From positions 1,411,426 through 1,475,425 of the forward strand of contig NW_019091431.1 of the NCBI RefSeq assembly GCF_001949145.1: a DNA stretch of 64,000 bases, given 5' to 3'. Of the stretch, positions 1 to 12,045 are shown in pieces. This stretch comes from Acanthaster planci. Taxonomy: Eukaryota > Echinodermata > Asteroidea > Valvatida > Acanthasteridae. Positions within the stretch are counted from its first letter, which is position 1, and each line of letters begins with the position of its first letter. Under the pieces are notes generated by a model, which made no database searches, was not told where the DNA came from, and saw only the letters and a list, made by a program, of their open reading frames with translations. The translations under genes and the position numbers were made by a program.

Positions 1-2103
1 GTATGACGGCATCTCATCCAACTTGCTCAGATACTGCAAAACAGGAATGGAAAAAAATTACAAAATGAGAAGTCAGTTTAAGAAATGGTTTGATAAACAA
101 ACTATGGTTTTGTACCATATTAAGAAATGGTTTGTAGTTGGAAAATTAGAAAGAATTTAGCCTCACAAAGTAGGTCACTGGAATTGTGATGTCCAGAGTC
201 GTGAATCTTAGTATCCAAAATTAATCTGAAGTGTTACTCAGAAGTGTCAAAACTAGCAACAGCACGTAAGTCCAACTCCTTGCATGCACAGCCAACTTAC
301 CTTCATGTAGTCCTTGACTGTAGTCACATCAACCTCACTGGTAATTTTGTCTCGCTCATGCTGGCAAGTGTCTGCTATGATCTGGTCGTAGAATTTCCGA
401 TGACCCATCATGCGACAGGCATCCACTGCAGCCTGGAATAATGTATGCACCAGTCCAAAGAGGTTACATAGTAGGTATTCCACTCTGGAGTCAAATTACT
501 TTTTTCGGGGGGGAGAATTCCTTGCACTGCACATATCTTTGGAAGCAGGCATGGCAAGCACTCCAGCAACTGCTTTGTTTTCTTAAACTATCCATGAAAC
601 ATTGATTTCAGTCTTAGAATTGTTCAGGAAACTGCATGTATTAAAAATTTGGGACATCACAGTGTGGTTGTTCCACTAGGTTGCATGCTACTCACATCGG
701 AAGCAGGCTTGATGTTCCGTTTGCCGCTGAGGTACTGTAGCCCGGTGCCTTCCGTGTTGGTGAATATTTTGAAAAGAATAATCGGTGGAAATTCAGACCC
801 TGCAAATCTGAAAGGCATGAGGGAACAAATTACTGAGTTGAGTTTTCTCGTGACAAACTGTGTAAGTGGAGGCAACTAATGTTACAGATGATTAAAAAAA
901 TATACGATGACAGAAAATCAGATCTCAACTACCTGAAGCGGACCCTTGCTCGTAAACTGGGGTCTCTGATGAGCTTTGCTTCTGTTGGACTAACTTTACG
1001 GAGAATCTCATGGGTCAGTGAATGCTCCTATAGATTAAAGAGAAAAGGAAAGCATTACAAATACACAACCTGGTGAAATCAATACAAAACAACAAACAAG
1101 AGAAAAGTTGATAGGTACAGGTACAATGATGACTTCCCCACCTTCTACAATCTGTTTTTCTGTGGAAGTGGGGAAAGGTACCCGTCTATCTGCACAGATG
1201 GAGCAATACTTTTGCTGCCTTTGGAAATGAGACAAATGACTAGAAGGCCCTGGGAAAGACTGTAGCTGGGACTTACCGCTGCACAAATGGCATGCTTGAG
1301 AAGCTTAAACATCTGTCTGTCTCTGTAGGAACACCAACATCGCTCAATGGCACGAGCTGCTAAGATTTCTGTCAATCTGAAGGGATATGAAAATATAAGA
1401 ATTTAATACAGGAACATTAACCCTAACAGTCCCAAATCCTCCAATTTCAATATGATTTTACATACACCCTTGGGGGTTAGGGTTAAAAAAATTCTGAGAG
1501 ATGTACAGACTTCTATATTCTATGAACAAGTTTGCAATGCACAAAGTTCACTTTACTTTTTGATTTTTGCAGAGAAGGAAAGGTGTATCACAACAAAACT
1601 AATTTTCCCTTGTAGAAAAGGCTCTCAGCATAAAGTGTAAGATTTCAAGTGACAATTCCTGCTGTACTTGGTAGAAAATTTGAGGCTAGTGTGGTTGATA
1701 TTGGACGTGCAATACACATGTAAACACAGATTGAATTTCTGCCTGATGAAAACAACAGTCCACAGTGAGATAAGTGCTGCATTGCTAGAAGAAGAGTTCA
1801 ATTATTTGTAAAGCTCTTACTTAAGGGTCTCTGGCAGGGAAAAGTGGGTCTAAATCATGCTTGAAGAAACCTTCAGACAAAACAGTACCATTCTTTTATC
1901 CAAACTTACTCCCTCTGTTGGATAGCAGAGCCAGGCTGGTTCTGTAAGGGCAGTAGTGCCTTCTCTGACCCATGATCCGACAACCGAGTGACCTGCTCGA
2001 CTTCTGTTGCCAGTGTTGGGTGAGGGCTGCCATTGCTACCCTCGATCTCGCTAGGTATTGTAACATTCAACGTTGAGCGACTGGTACTTCGGTTGGGTTC
2101 CAT
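1..2103 (-). CDS. CXorf58: CXorf58-like protein (partial, 3' end beyond the window)
   Basis: Six minus-strand exons, in transcript order: 1910-2103 (ATG at 2101-2103), 1277-1376, 933-1027, 696-807, 301-432 and 1-33 (continues off the left edge). All junctions are GT-AG and phases are consistent (2,0,2,0,0), giving 222 residues so far. The first exon is Ser/Thr-rich. Exon 2 holds a degenerate IQ-like helix followed by MFKLLKHAICAAE; exon 3 has THEILRKVSPTEAKLI; exon 4 has FPPIILFKIFTNTEG; exon 5 has DACRMMGHRKFYDQII and DVTTVKDYM. These blocks, in this order, match my memory of human CXorf58, a protein of unknown biochemical function that is distantly related to C11orf65. It is transcribed divergently from IFT80. 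A shared ciliary or sperm role is inference from context only. The start is the first ATG of an open exon; an upstream 5' UTR exon is possible. Confidence 0.85.
1417..1486. mobile_element. Tiny TTAA-flanked inverted-repeat element (piggyBac-like MITE remnant)
   Basis: A 70-bp element in intron 1 of the CXorf58-like gene, bounded by TTAA on both sides with mirrored ends (CCCTAAC at the left, GTTAGGG at the right). It carries no coding capacity. TTAA target duplication with ends starting CCCT is characteristic of the piggyBac superfamily. A 399-bp element with the same ends lies in IFT80 intron 7 at 6735-7133. Confidence 0.5.
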
Positions 2104-2740
2104 CTTGTAATCTACCGGTGAAATTAATCAGAACGACCATACATGCCATATAAAATTAGGAACATTATTTCAAATCAAAACACTGGTGCCCACTCAACTG
2201 CACTTTACACAAGCTGTTTTGTAATTTTTGTAATTGTAATTTTTAACAACATTGCGATTGCAGCGGCTGAATTTACCCTGAATTTACCTTTGAATTCCAC
2301 AGTCACCTTAACCCGCTGGCCGTTTAAGTTAATGAAGCACTTAGGCCTAGGTCTACATTACATGTTCCGAACTTCTGCACTGACACTGCACTGAAGTACG
2401 AATTACTGACGACGCGACTCGACTCTTTGCTATTAACTATGTAGCTAGCTAGGCATGTACGCCACCGGCTCCGATCCGATGGCTGCCAAAAATTGTTTGC
2501 CTGCCCAGCATGCACTGCGGCGTCGTTGATAGGTTGTATCCTCGATCAATAATTTTATCGATTCTCGCAATTTCCAAAAAAGAAGAAGAAAATAAAAAAC
2601 AAAACTCGAGGATGCAGTATCTGGCCTCTTAGTTTAAAGACAGTTATTAAAGGGAAATTTAGACAAGATGTCTGTGTCAGCTGACAAAGATGTAATTACA
2701 TCTCTTTGATTATCGAGTTTGTTCAGTTGATGCAGACGGT

Positions 2741-2760
2741 CATTTGCACATGCGCAAATG
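2741..2760. promoter_or_regulatory. NRF-1-like palindromic site
   Basis: The core TGCACATGCGCA (2745-2756) differs at one position from the NRF-1 consensus (YGCGCAYGCGCR, read on the reverse strand). It sits inside a 20-bp near-palindrome with CATTTGC and GCAAATG arms. NRF-1 sites are common in bidirectional, CpG-rich animal promoters. The assignment is by consensus only. Confidence 0.4.
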
Positions 2761-3227
2761 AAAAATTCCATCTGCACAATCCTGTAACGAGAGCTGAAGT
2801 CGGAATGTAATGCCTAGGTAATTTTGTTTTGGTTTTTCACAGCATGTGAAACTTCATCTTCTTAACACAGATTATTGGTCAAAGTGTTCAAAAGTGTGTT
2901 GAACAATTCCTAGAATTTTTGGTTGGAATGAAAGAAACATAGTGTTTTGGGCTGATATAGTAACGCAGACGCTTCATCCATATCAGGCATATGTCGTCAC
3001 CCACTGTGATATGAGAATCACAGGTGAATGAATGATGCCTAGCAGTGAACTTCAATGGGTCATGAAACGTATTTACATCCGTACCTCTGTGGATTTCCCA
3101 ATGAAGACAACATAATTAATATAAGTTTGTCCCCCTCCATCTCTTGTAGGAATTACTGCCATTCCTATATTTGGGTCACATTATTTTAGTTTCCAACATT
3201 GGGTCCAGTTCTTTTGTTTTCGAATTT

Positions 3228-3245
3228 ACTTGATCATGATCAAGT
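3228..3245. repeat. 18-bp perfect palindrome
   Basis: ACTTGATCATGATCAAGT is its own reverse complement. It lies between the two divergent start codons, about 440 bp upstream of the IFT80 ATG. Function is unknown; it could bind a dimeric factor or be chance. Confidence 0.6.
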
Positions 3246-3683
3246 CCAAAATTTGAAAAAAAAGAGGCCGAGTTTTAAAATTAATGCCTCAAGTTAGTCA
3301 GGTTAGTCTTAGCATGCTCGGTGGGGTTTACATGTGAGCATGTTAGGGTATGTAGCCTAGTAATGTGTAATGTTATGTGGATAAGCCATCATCATGTTCA
3401 GGGGACAATTTCTTTTGGTGAGAGAGTCGGAACTGGGAGGGTCATAGGGCATGAAGGGCTAGGGGCAAAAATTTGTCCCTGTTGTACCCCATAACATTTA
3501 TATTTCAACACAAAGCAAGCCCATTAATACTTTTTAATTTTAATCTTGCAGAGACGGATCAACATTTATTGTACAAGCAACAAAACCTAGATCCATATCA
3601 ATATAGTCTGAATTTACACCTGTGGCTGTGTAAGTAAGCAGTCAGCCTTTGTGAAAGCCAGAAGCCTACGTCACCGGATCATA

Positions 3684-6600
3684 ATGCGCTTCAAGACAAC
3701 ACTTGCTAAAGATGCTAAACATATCCTTTCCCTCATAAAGTTTTAAGTAAACCTGAGTAATATTACTTTTCTTAATATTGAAAAAGTCACCTTCCAACAG
3801 TTCTTTTCAGCAGTCACAGATGTAGATGGCAGTGAATCATGATTTTGACTCAGACTTATAAAAGCATTTGAGGAAATCTGTTATCCTTGCACAAATCCAT
3901 CCAGCTCTTCCTGTGAGGGTCGTCAGCATCTGCTGGTATTTAACAGTGTTTAATCTCGTAAACTTGTATTTGGGTGGAAGAAAAACCAGAAAGAAAAAAT
4001 CTTTCAGCCAGCTCCTTCCATTTTGCGAGCTGTGTTCAACCCCAAGTTTGTCTAGATCATTCCAGTGTAAATACCTTCACCAAACTCATCACTCAAAATA
4101 ACCTTTAACGTGTCCAACCCTCTGTGGAGGCTATGAATCCTTAACTGCTGTGTACATTCAGAGCTCGTGAGCTGTGTGGCGTGGACCACATCTGAAGAAC
4201 TATACTCCTGTAGTGATGATCACAAGATACTTCGATGGAAACTGCTCTCCGACGAAACCACAACTCTAGCCCAGCTGCCGAATGATGTCTATGCAACAGA
4301 CATTCACTTCTTCCCAAAGGGACTGGGTGGGAAAACCAAACAACCCCAGACGGATGTGTTTGTTCTGACCTCCACGGATGGTAAATTTTGAAGTGCTACA
4401 AAAGGAATCTGTTTAAAAGCTATTTGAAAGTAAAACAATGCAACACTTTTAAAGAAAGAAATGAGGTAACATTTGTTTTAAGTATTGCTGTTCGTAGCTT
4501 TTCCTGCAAATGTTGGTAGTAAAATTTAATGAACAGTTTATTGAGTTTTTATAGGAGCAAACCAAGTATGTTTTCCTTGAACGAGAAGTCATTTTGCGAC
4601 TGCAGTTCAATTCTGAGACTTGCTTTCTGTCCCTCTAAAATTTAGGCAGCATTTAAGTATGAAAAGTGTATTTGTCGATTTTTTGCCTTTAGGAAAGTTC
4701 CTCTTGATTTCCAAATCTGGCCGCGTAGAGAAGTCTGTGGATGCCCACACAGGCGCTGTGCTGTCAGGCCGATGGAGCTATGATGGGACAGCCATGGCAA
4801 CAGCAGGGGAGGACGGACAGGTCAAAATATGGTCTCGCAGTGGGATGTTACGTTCAACGTTAGCACAGACAGGTAAATGCTTGAAAAAAAAGACAACCTG
4901 TAGCCCATTACACTTTAAGATGAAACCCTGTCAAAGAAGCCTCAGAATGTTTCCCAAGTTGCACCACAATATTTAAAGATCATTGTAGTTTTGATGGACC
5001 TAGGACCTACGCCATCTCTGAAAATTTTTTAACTTTCCTCCTGCCCTGACATGTTACCACATATTTCCTGATGTAAAATACTTTTCAGGTTCCCCAGTGT
5101 ACTCAATAGGATGGTCTCCAGACTCTGACCAGGTGTTGTTCACAAACGGCAGACAGCTCATCATCAAGTCCATGCAGGCCAATGCCAAGCCGTTACAGGT
5201 CAGGAACAGCAACTGTCAGTTGTTATTCTAGAGATTGTAAGTCTCTAAAAAGTCACCAACTTTGAGCACTCCGTTCTTGATGTCTTATCAGTGACAACTT
5301 TCAATTTGTTGGTTTTTAAGAGAAAAATGCTTAATTTCTTGAGAAAATGAATGGAGTGCAGAGTGTCACAGCTAAGTCTCTTGCTCAAAGATGAGAATTG
5401 CACCAAGTGGAATCTCTCCCCCACACCTTTTTTGGGAGTGCATACTATGAACTTAACATTCTTCAGTTTTCACGAGGGATGGCCGAAAGGGATACTTTTT
5501 ATTTTGTGAAATGTCGGGCTAATGAAGGTCTTTACATATGACATGTAAATTTAACCTTGTCTTGAGGATTACCTTTCATCCAGATGGTAGATTTCAAGTA
5601 TTTCTTGAGGCTATCTGTAAAGATAATGAACAGATTTCTGTTTTGCAGTGGAAGGCACATGATGGCGTTATCCTGAAGGTTGACTGGAATCCTGTTAACA
5701 ACCTCATCCTGTCTGGGGCAGAAGATTGCCGTTACAAGGTCTGGGATTCCTATGGGAGACAGCTCTACAGCAGTCATCCTCACGAGTACCCGATAGTCTC
5801 TGTGTCTTGGGCTCCGGACGGCCAGCTGTTTGCCATTGGCTCGTTCAACACGTTACGACTGTGTGACAAGAGCGGGGTGAGTTGGAACAGTTTTTTTTTC
5901 AAGACCCACTATAGTGTATTTCCTTTTGTCTGAATGAGTTGCCACATGTTGGTACTCAGTGTCCAAAGAGTATGGCTGTATTTAGATAGAAGGCTTGAAA
6001 TTACGCAGGAGTCTATGGCCATGCATTATTTCAAGTAGGCTGCAGTATGCACTCCTCAATGAAGAGTGGTCAGTTAGGGTAAAGTGGCTTGCTCAAGGAC
6101 ACCCTACATGACCAGCAGCTGGGTTTGCATTCCAGGTCCCCTTTGGTGTTACAGCAAGATCTGTCACAGCTTAAAAGTGACTCTGAGGTGGAATGACAAA
6201 TAGAATTTTGCAGTGATGATAACTATTTTTCATCTGTTAAACCTTCTCTGATGTGCTGTGTTATCTCTCTCCAGTGGTCATATGCCTTGGAGAAGCCCAA
6301 TACCGGTAGCCTGTTCTGTATTGCATGGAGTGGGGATGGTACCCAGGTTGCAGGGGCCTGCGGCAGTGGACATGTCATTTTTGCTCAAGTAATTGAAAGG
6401 TAGGTCCTTGCAGGCATCTGATACAAATCCTGTCGTTGGAAGTTGTGGATTGTTCTCATGGATGGGGTCAATTCTTGAATCAAAGAGCAAATTCGTTCTT
6501 CTTTCCCAGGCGTCTTGAGTGGAAGAACTTCGAGGTGGTGGTCATCTCCAGGAAGACAATTCATGTTAGGAATGTCATGAATGATGCCAAGGAAAAGCTG

Positions 6601-9600
6601 GAGTTCCGAGATCGCATCATCAAAACGTCCATCGGCTTTGACCACCTAGTGGTGGCAACATCTTCCCAGTGCTATGTGTACAGGTAAAACTTGAATTGTT
6701 GAAATTATGAAAATGTCACATTCCCTTGACCATTTTAACCCTAATCCCCAAGCCCTTTTTTGCTAGGGACCCTCCTCAATCCTCCAGAATCCTCCAATTT
6801 GGGGGCTGTCGAAATTGGATTCTCCCTCAATCCTCCAAAGTCCTCCAAAATTTCTTGAAAATGTGACTTGGAGGTGTGCCTACTGCCTCAATCCTTCAAA
6901 ATCCTCTGGCAATTCCTGTCAACATAAGTTGAGGCAGTGCGAATGGCATTCTTGAGCAGTGCGGTTTATTCAAAAGAAATATCGGGCTGAATTAATGCAT
7001 GACTGAGCAAGAACAACACAAGGTCTAACCCACGACCTTCACTCATGGCATCCTTTGCAATCAGCCATGCACTTTTGCCATTCACCCTCAATCCTCCAAA
7101 ACCACCTAAAGGATTGAGGAGGATTAGGGTTAATGGACCATCTTGCCGGCTGGGGTGTGGGAGTGTACACATCTAGTTTGAATTTACACATCCCTCAAAA
7201 TCATCAGATACATTGTTCCGTGTCTGGTAAATTCCTTTTTTTTTACCTAATGTTTTTTCTTCAATTAAGTACGATACATCTCTTTTTTTAGTTTCAACAT
7301 TATTAATAACCAGTACTTATAATACTCATTTATTTTGTTGCAGTACCAAAAATTGGAACACCCCAATGATCTTTGACCTCAAGGAAGGCACAGTGACATT
7401 AATTGTCCAGGCGGAAAAGTGAGTGCGGTATTGCAAAATCTTCTGTCTAATTTTCCCTCTAAAACATGTCATGGTTACATTCACCATGTCCATGCGGAGA
7501 AAGGCAGGGAATCATAGCAGTGAAAGAATGAAATCAAAGTGGGTAAGGTGTGGCATCCATTTCTAGCTTTCCAATTGTTGAATATGTGCCTCACGGTGTC
7601 CCACACCGTTTAATACCTTCCTTTGTTAATCTCTTTTTACCAGGCATTTTGCTATTGTGGACAGTGCTGGGATCCATCTGTACACATACGAGGTAAATTG
7701 TTTTGTGTAATTCTTTCATGTGTAGAATGTAGACTTGCATTGACTTGAAGGCATGATTGGGAACATGGATGCAGATTAGCAAGTTTGCTGCATGGCTGCT
7801 GAGTACAGAGTTTCAAAGCATCCATAGGTTTTGGGCACAAACTCGGATATACCAATTTCTCCCTGCCCGTTTTCGTAAGTTCCAATCGCATTTTAACCTT
7901 TTTGTCCAGGGTCGCCTTCTGTCGTCACCAAAGTTCCCTGGGATGCATTCAGAGACTCTGAGTGCCCAGTCGCTGTGTGTCAGCAATGACACCGTCGCAG
8001 TCCGGGATAAATCGGACGAGAAGCTTGTTCATCTCTTTGACTCTGCTACGAGCCGACAGGTCGACAGTAAACCGCTGGCTCACAAGGTACTCTTGTTTGT
8101 TTAAAGCCTCTTCTTCATGAATAAGTAGTTATTCTTCTGGGATATCAAATTTGAGTGTTTGAAATTTTGGTAAACTCTGTTGTCAGAATTGTTCCTGCAG
8201 TGTAACGTGACACAAATAAAGGTATCAACAAAAACATACTTTGCGATTTACAACTAGACTTATTTATTTTGAGGGGTTGGTTGGTTGGTCTGTCTCTCTG
8301 TGTGTAGCTTGAGATCGTCGAGATAGCCTTGGACCAGTGTGGGTCGGCCAGTGATAGACACCTCGCCATTGTGGACAAGAATCGTGACCTTTATCTCAGC
8401 ACAGTGCGCAATGTGGGCAAGCCAGCCAAGATTGTCAAACTCGGTGAGATACATTTCAGATAATGCCAGGTGCCATGTGGCATTTTGTAAGTCGTAGGTT
8501 TCAAGTAGAAGGGGGTTGATACCTGTCTGACTGTCCGCATTTATGTAAAGATTGAGATCATTTCCCCATTTGTAACTAAATCTAAACTATTTCGAGTGAA
8601 CAAGTGTTGCATTGGTTTGAATGGGTAACTATCTGTTAAATGTCATCTGCAAATCCTTGCAAAATGTCCTTGCTGTTGGTCAAGCTTCTTGCTTTGTGTT
8701 GTAGATGTAGTACCAGTGACAGTGAAAAAATACTTGCTTCATTGAGAAAATGGCCAAAGTTGCAGGTGTACGGTAACTGGTTGTTATTTATTGCTTCACC
8801 AAGTGCGTACACCCTGCACAGCTGAGTGTACCGTAATTGTCACTTTTTGTATAACCTTTGACTCTGACAGGCAACATGATTTCCAGTCTGGCTGTTAACG
8901 ATGGCACTAACATGCTAGCAGCATTGCAAGACAGCAAACTGACGGTGTGGTTCTACCCCAGTGTGGCTTATGTTGACCGGGAACTACTACCACTGACAAT
9001 CATGGTCAAAGACGCAAGGTAAATAGAACTGTAATGTCCATTAATGAGTAGACCTTGCGAGTGAGTCTGATGGTTTGAGCAATGTTATTGGCATCATGTA
9101 TGAACGATTGAGGGCAGCACGTGACCTGGTCACAAGTGTCATGTGAGGGTATGTTTTCTGATTGCATATGCAAATTAAACTGAGCAAATCATATCAGGCA
9201 TGTGAACAGTGAATAATTCGCAGTTTCAAATTGTATCCACCAATTTGTCCTTTTTTCCACCCCAACTTAGTGAGTTTGGCAAGAACCCACAAATTGTAGA
9301 CTTCCTGGGTAACCATGTGACCATCCGTCGAGCTGACGGTGCCCTGGTCAGCACGGGCATCTCACCTTACCCAGCCATGCTGCATGACTTGGTCAACAGC
9401 AGCAGGTGGGAAGATGCCGTCAGGCTGTGCAGATTTGTCAAGGTGAGAATAGATATCCTAATTCAAGAAATCCTCCTATATCCCTACGTCCACGAGAGAA
9501 CGTGGAGGATTTTGCAGGATTGAGAAGGCAGAACACAGTCATTGTTACTTCACGTTGGTGACTTGTTGCCCCCAAAGGAAAGTAGTGTCTCATCAGTTTC

Positions 9601-11429
9601 TTGCACTTTTATGGATTTGGGAGCATTTTGGAAAGTTCCTCACATAGAAAGTGAGGGTCAGTACTTTTCAGCTCCAATTTTATAAGAAGGGATGAAGAAC
9701 TGTCACATTTTTTATGGACTTATTGAGCAACCAGAACTTGAAGCCATTACTGCGGGGTCATCCTGTTCACACACAGGTGGTAGGCACATGTTACAATTCT
9801 CTCAGACCAATCGGGTGTTGTGACTAGTCAAAACGAGTGCAAGCTCTCAAGTTAACATTTGTGCAGGAGTGTGGCGGTGCTACAGGAATGGCGTCTCCTC
9901 GGATTTGTCTACAGCTGACTTCTACTCGATTTATTTCAGGACCAAGCTCTCTGGGCATGTCTTGCTGCCATGGCTTCCTACGCCAAGGAACTTAACACGG
10001 CTGAAGTGGCTTATGCAGCCATAGATGCTGTGAGTAAACATCCTTTTCAAAGTTTTTACCGGCTGTAGACTATTTGGGAAGCACTTAAACTGCACGCTTG
10101 TCAGAGGAAAAAGAGCACAGTGTGTACTCCACAAAAGGGTTTAATTCTGAGAAATTGTACATTCAGATGGAAAGTCGGTGTCCGGACAAAGTTCTGAAGT
10201 GCATTCTACGGACTTCCCTCTTGACAGCCTGTCTGTTTTCAACTCAGGCTGCCCAGTTTGAGTACATTTCTGTGTGCATGTGTGTTCTACAGTCTTCCTG
10301 ATAGCATCTCTCTGTTTTTGACTCGGGCCTACAAGGTTGGTCAATATTTTCTAGTTAACTTCTACAGATTCCCTCCTTACAGCGTCTCTCTGTTTTCAAC
10401 TCAGGCCGACAAGGTGCAGTACATTCTATACATCAAGGAGCTACCCCTGAAGGATCTGCGCAATGCAGAGATGGCTCTGTTTTGTGGCAATCCCCAGGAT
10501 GCCGAGGGAATCCTGTTACAGGCGGGACTGGTCTTCAGGGCCATCATGATGAACATTACCCTCTACAACTGGGATAGGTGGGTGCTTGTGACATTCTTGC
10601 TCCGTAACGTCATTTGGTCTGCGAATAGGAGGGAACAGAGAGTGAATTTTTCATATTTTGCTTGCTTTTTCAGAGCTCTTGAGCTCGCTGTAAAGCATAA
10701 AACGCACGTGGACACAGTGTTAGCCCATCGGCAACAATTCCTGGACAGCTTCGAGAAGAAAGAGACCAACAAGCGCTTCTTGCAGTATGCCAGTGGAGTA
10801 AGTCCAGTGTTTGTTTGTTCATTCCTCACTGTGTTCTATTATTGTGGTCTTTAAGCTTCTTCCTGAAAGGTATTTGATGCTTATATTACTGCGCAGCTGT
10901 AACATACATTGCTATGTAAAATCATGGTTAATCAGGTCCACTCTTGAATTCAGAGTAATTAGTTTCTAGTTTTAGTTGATCTTGACATGCACAACATAGA
11001 GTTTAATTTGATTCATGAAATAGTGAATCACCTTTCATAAAACTGTACAGTTGTCCATCTCCCTTGATCCAGCAGGACAAAAATGTCATAATAAAAAAAG
11101 ATGTTTCCAGATAAGTGGAATACTATAAAGGGTTTGCATGGCTGCCATCTTGCAGGGTAGTACATTTGTTCCACAGGTTATGCATAAAGGAGGTTTCTCT
11201 GTGGAAAAAAAAAAAGAATTGGAAACGCACCCTACATCCTTGCCTCCAGATTACTGTTGTAACCTTGCATCGTTAAATTCCGACGTCAGTTCTGCGGAGG
11301 AGAAATTCTCATGAATGGGTTGATTTTCTTTGCCAGGTTGAGGTAGACTGGGAACAGATCCAAGCCAAGATGGAGATGGAGTACCAAAAGGAGAGACAGA
11401 ATCCTAATGCTAAGCCTTACAGCAAGTAG
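3684..11429 (+). CDS. IFT80: Intraflagellar transport protein 80 (complete, 17 coding exons, 771 aa)
   Basis: Coding exons: 3684-3720, 4156-4380, 4693-4872, 5089-5198, 5649-5876, 6275-6399, 6510-6683, 7344-7418, 7644-7692, 7910-8086, 8308-8443, 8871-9018, 9271-9442, 9940-10029, 10405-10577, 10674-10797 and 11337-11429 (stop TAG 11427-11429). They sum to 2316 nt, all phases agree, and the 771-residue product is close to the 777 of human IFT80. Blocks such as [76 protein letters not shown] and [14 protein letters not shown] match the family. IFT80 is a core IFT-B subunit needed for ciliary assembly. The family has two WD40 beta-propellers (here roughly residues 10-570) followed by an alpha-solenoid tail. 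All introns are GT-AG except the first, which is AT-AC. The start is fixed by the conserved short N-terminus (MRFK, then KHSELVSC across intron 1). Confidence 0.97.
3721..4155 (+). other. IFT80: U12-type AT-AC intron (IFT80 intron 1)
   Basis: The 5' splice site reads C|ATATCCTTT, the exact U12 AT-AC donor consensus. A U12 branch site TCCTTAAC is at 4138-4145 with the branch adenosine at 4144, 11 nt before the terminal AC at 4154-4155. Splicing 3720 to 4156 restores the conserved Lys-His-x-Glu-Leu-Val-Ser-Cys junction of IFT80. No usable GT donor in the right phase is present nearby. The first coding exon encodes only 12 residues plus one base. Confidence 0.92.
6735..7133. mobile_element. TTAA-flanked MITE (piggyBac-like) in IFT80 intron 7
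   Basis: A 399-bp non-coding element bounded by TTAA, with inverted ends CCCTAATCC and GGATTAGGG. The interior contains several copies of CAATCCTCCAAA and its complement near both ends, so the terminal inverted repeat is itself extended by subterminal repeats. It has no transposase and is presumably mobilised in trans. Confidence 0.6.
9469..9515. repeat. Short inverted repeat in IFT80 intron 13
   Basis: AATCCTCC and a nearby ACGTCC are mirrored by ACGTGGAGGATT within about 45 bp. The AATCCTCC word also recurs in the 6735-7133 element, so this may be a decayed relative. Low certainty. Confidence 0.3.
10133..10170 (+). repeat. 38-bp exact dispersed repeat, copy 1 (IFT80 intron 14)
   Basis: These 38 bases, beginning AAAAGGGTTTAATTCTGAG, are identical to 12046-12083 in the IFT80 3' UTR region, same orientation. 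Similarity falls off immediately outside. Confidence 0.85.
10212..10435 (+). repeat. IFT80: Triplicated 3' splice-site segment of IFT80 exon 15
   Basis: A unit of about 79 bp occurs three times in tandem. Each copy has TTCC, a GACAGC/ATAGCA/ACAGCG block, CTGTTTTCAACTCAG or a variant, then the first bases of exon 15. Acceptor positions are 10246-10247 (copy 1, AG kept), 10325-10326 (copy 2, AG mutated to GG) and 10403-10404 (copy 3, the real acceptor). Copies 1 and 2 are decayed: copy 1 would open an exon with an early in-frame stop. The duplication spans the exon-intron border. Confidence 0.8.
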
Positions 11430-12045
11430 ACCCCCCCCGCTCCATATCACCACCTCTGTTGCTCATGTCATCTTTTTCTAACCACTGAAAATACAGTCCC
11501 TGCTGTGATATGAGTTAAGATTTGTTGACTCGATGTGCGTGCATCTAATAACAGCTTTGAAGATGTTAATTTCTGGCTTTAACAAAAGCTGGGCATATTT
11601 TTGTACTATACAGTAAATCTTAAGGACAAATGTCTTGTTCAGCAAATTCGCTTTGGTGTGTGTCTATAATGGACGCCCCTTGTGGTCATTACTGGTCCTG
11701 AAATCGGCTTTGGCATTCAGAATCCAAAGTCTGATCTTTGCTGCAGCAAGAGCTAAAGATTGTTAGTTCTTATTAAATTTGGGCCTTACGGTGTGAAACT
11801 GACCCCCCCCCGAAATATTTCAGCTCAACTGACATGTATTCCTAGTTCACAAGTTCTTTGTAGAAGGATGTCAACTTGAAACAACAAAGTGAAACTTGAT
11901 GTTTTATGCCACTAGCCTCCAAATAATGTTTAAGTGGAAAAAGGTGGCGTTTGTGGAACTTCAGTTCTCTGAGTTGTCATAACTTATGCAGATTAAAACT
12001 GTTTAATTCTATTCTGTTTGCTAGACATTGTTTTTCCCCCAGGAA

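Larger units (their letters stand above)
2104..3683. promoter_or_regulatory. Divergent intergenic region and probable bidirectional promoter (CXorf58-like / IFT80)
   Basis: About 1.6 kb separates the two divergent start codons. No coding exon is seen. The part at 2395-2570 is richer in CpG than its surroundings and is the likeliest promoter core. An NRF-1-like palindromic site lies at 2745-2756, and an 18-bp perfect palindrome at 3228-3245. A possible 5' UTR acceptor (TTGCAG) for IFT80 ends at 3551, so part of 3552-3683 may be transcribed leader. No clear RFX X-box was recognised by eye, although both neighbours could be ciliary genes. Confidence 0.5.

Noticed and set aside
4167-4391. IFT80 start inside exon 2
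   Set aside because: Joining the short upstream exon through the AT-AC intron restores the conserved N-terminus, so translation starts at 3684.
7652-7891. Minus-strand ORFs opposite IFT80 exons 9 and 10
   Set aside because: Shadow frames of well-supported plus-strand exons.
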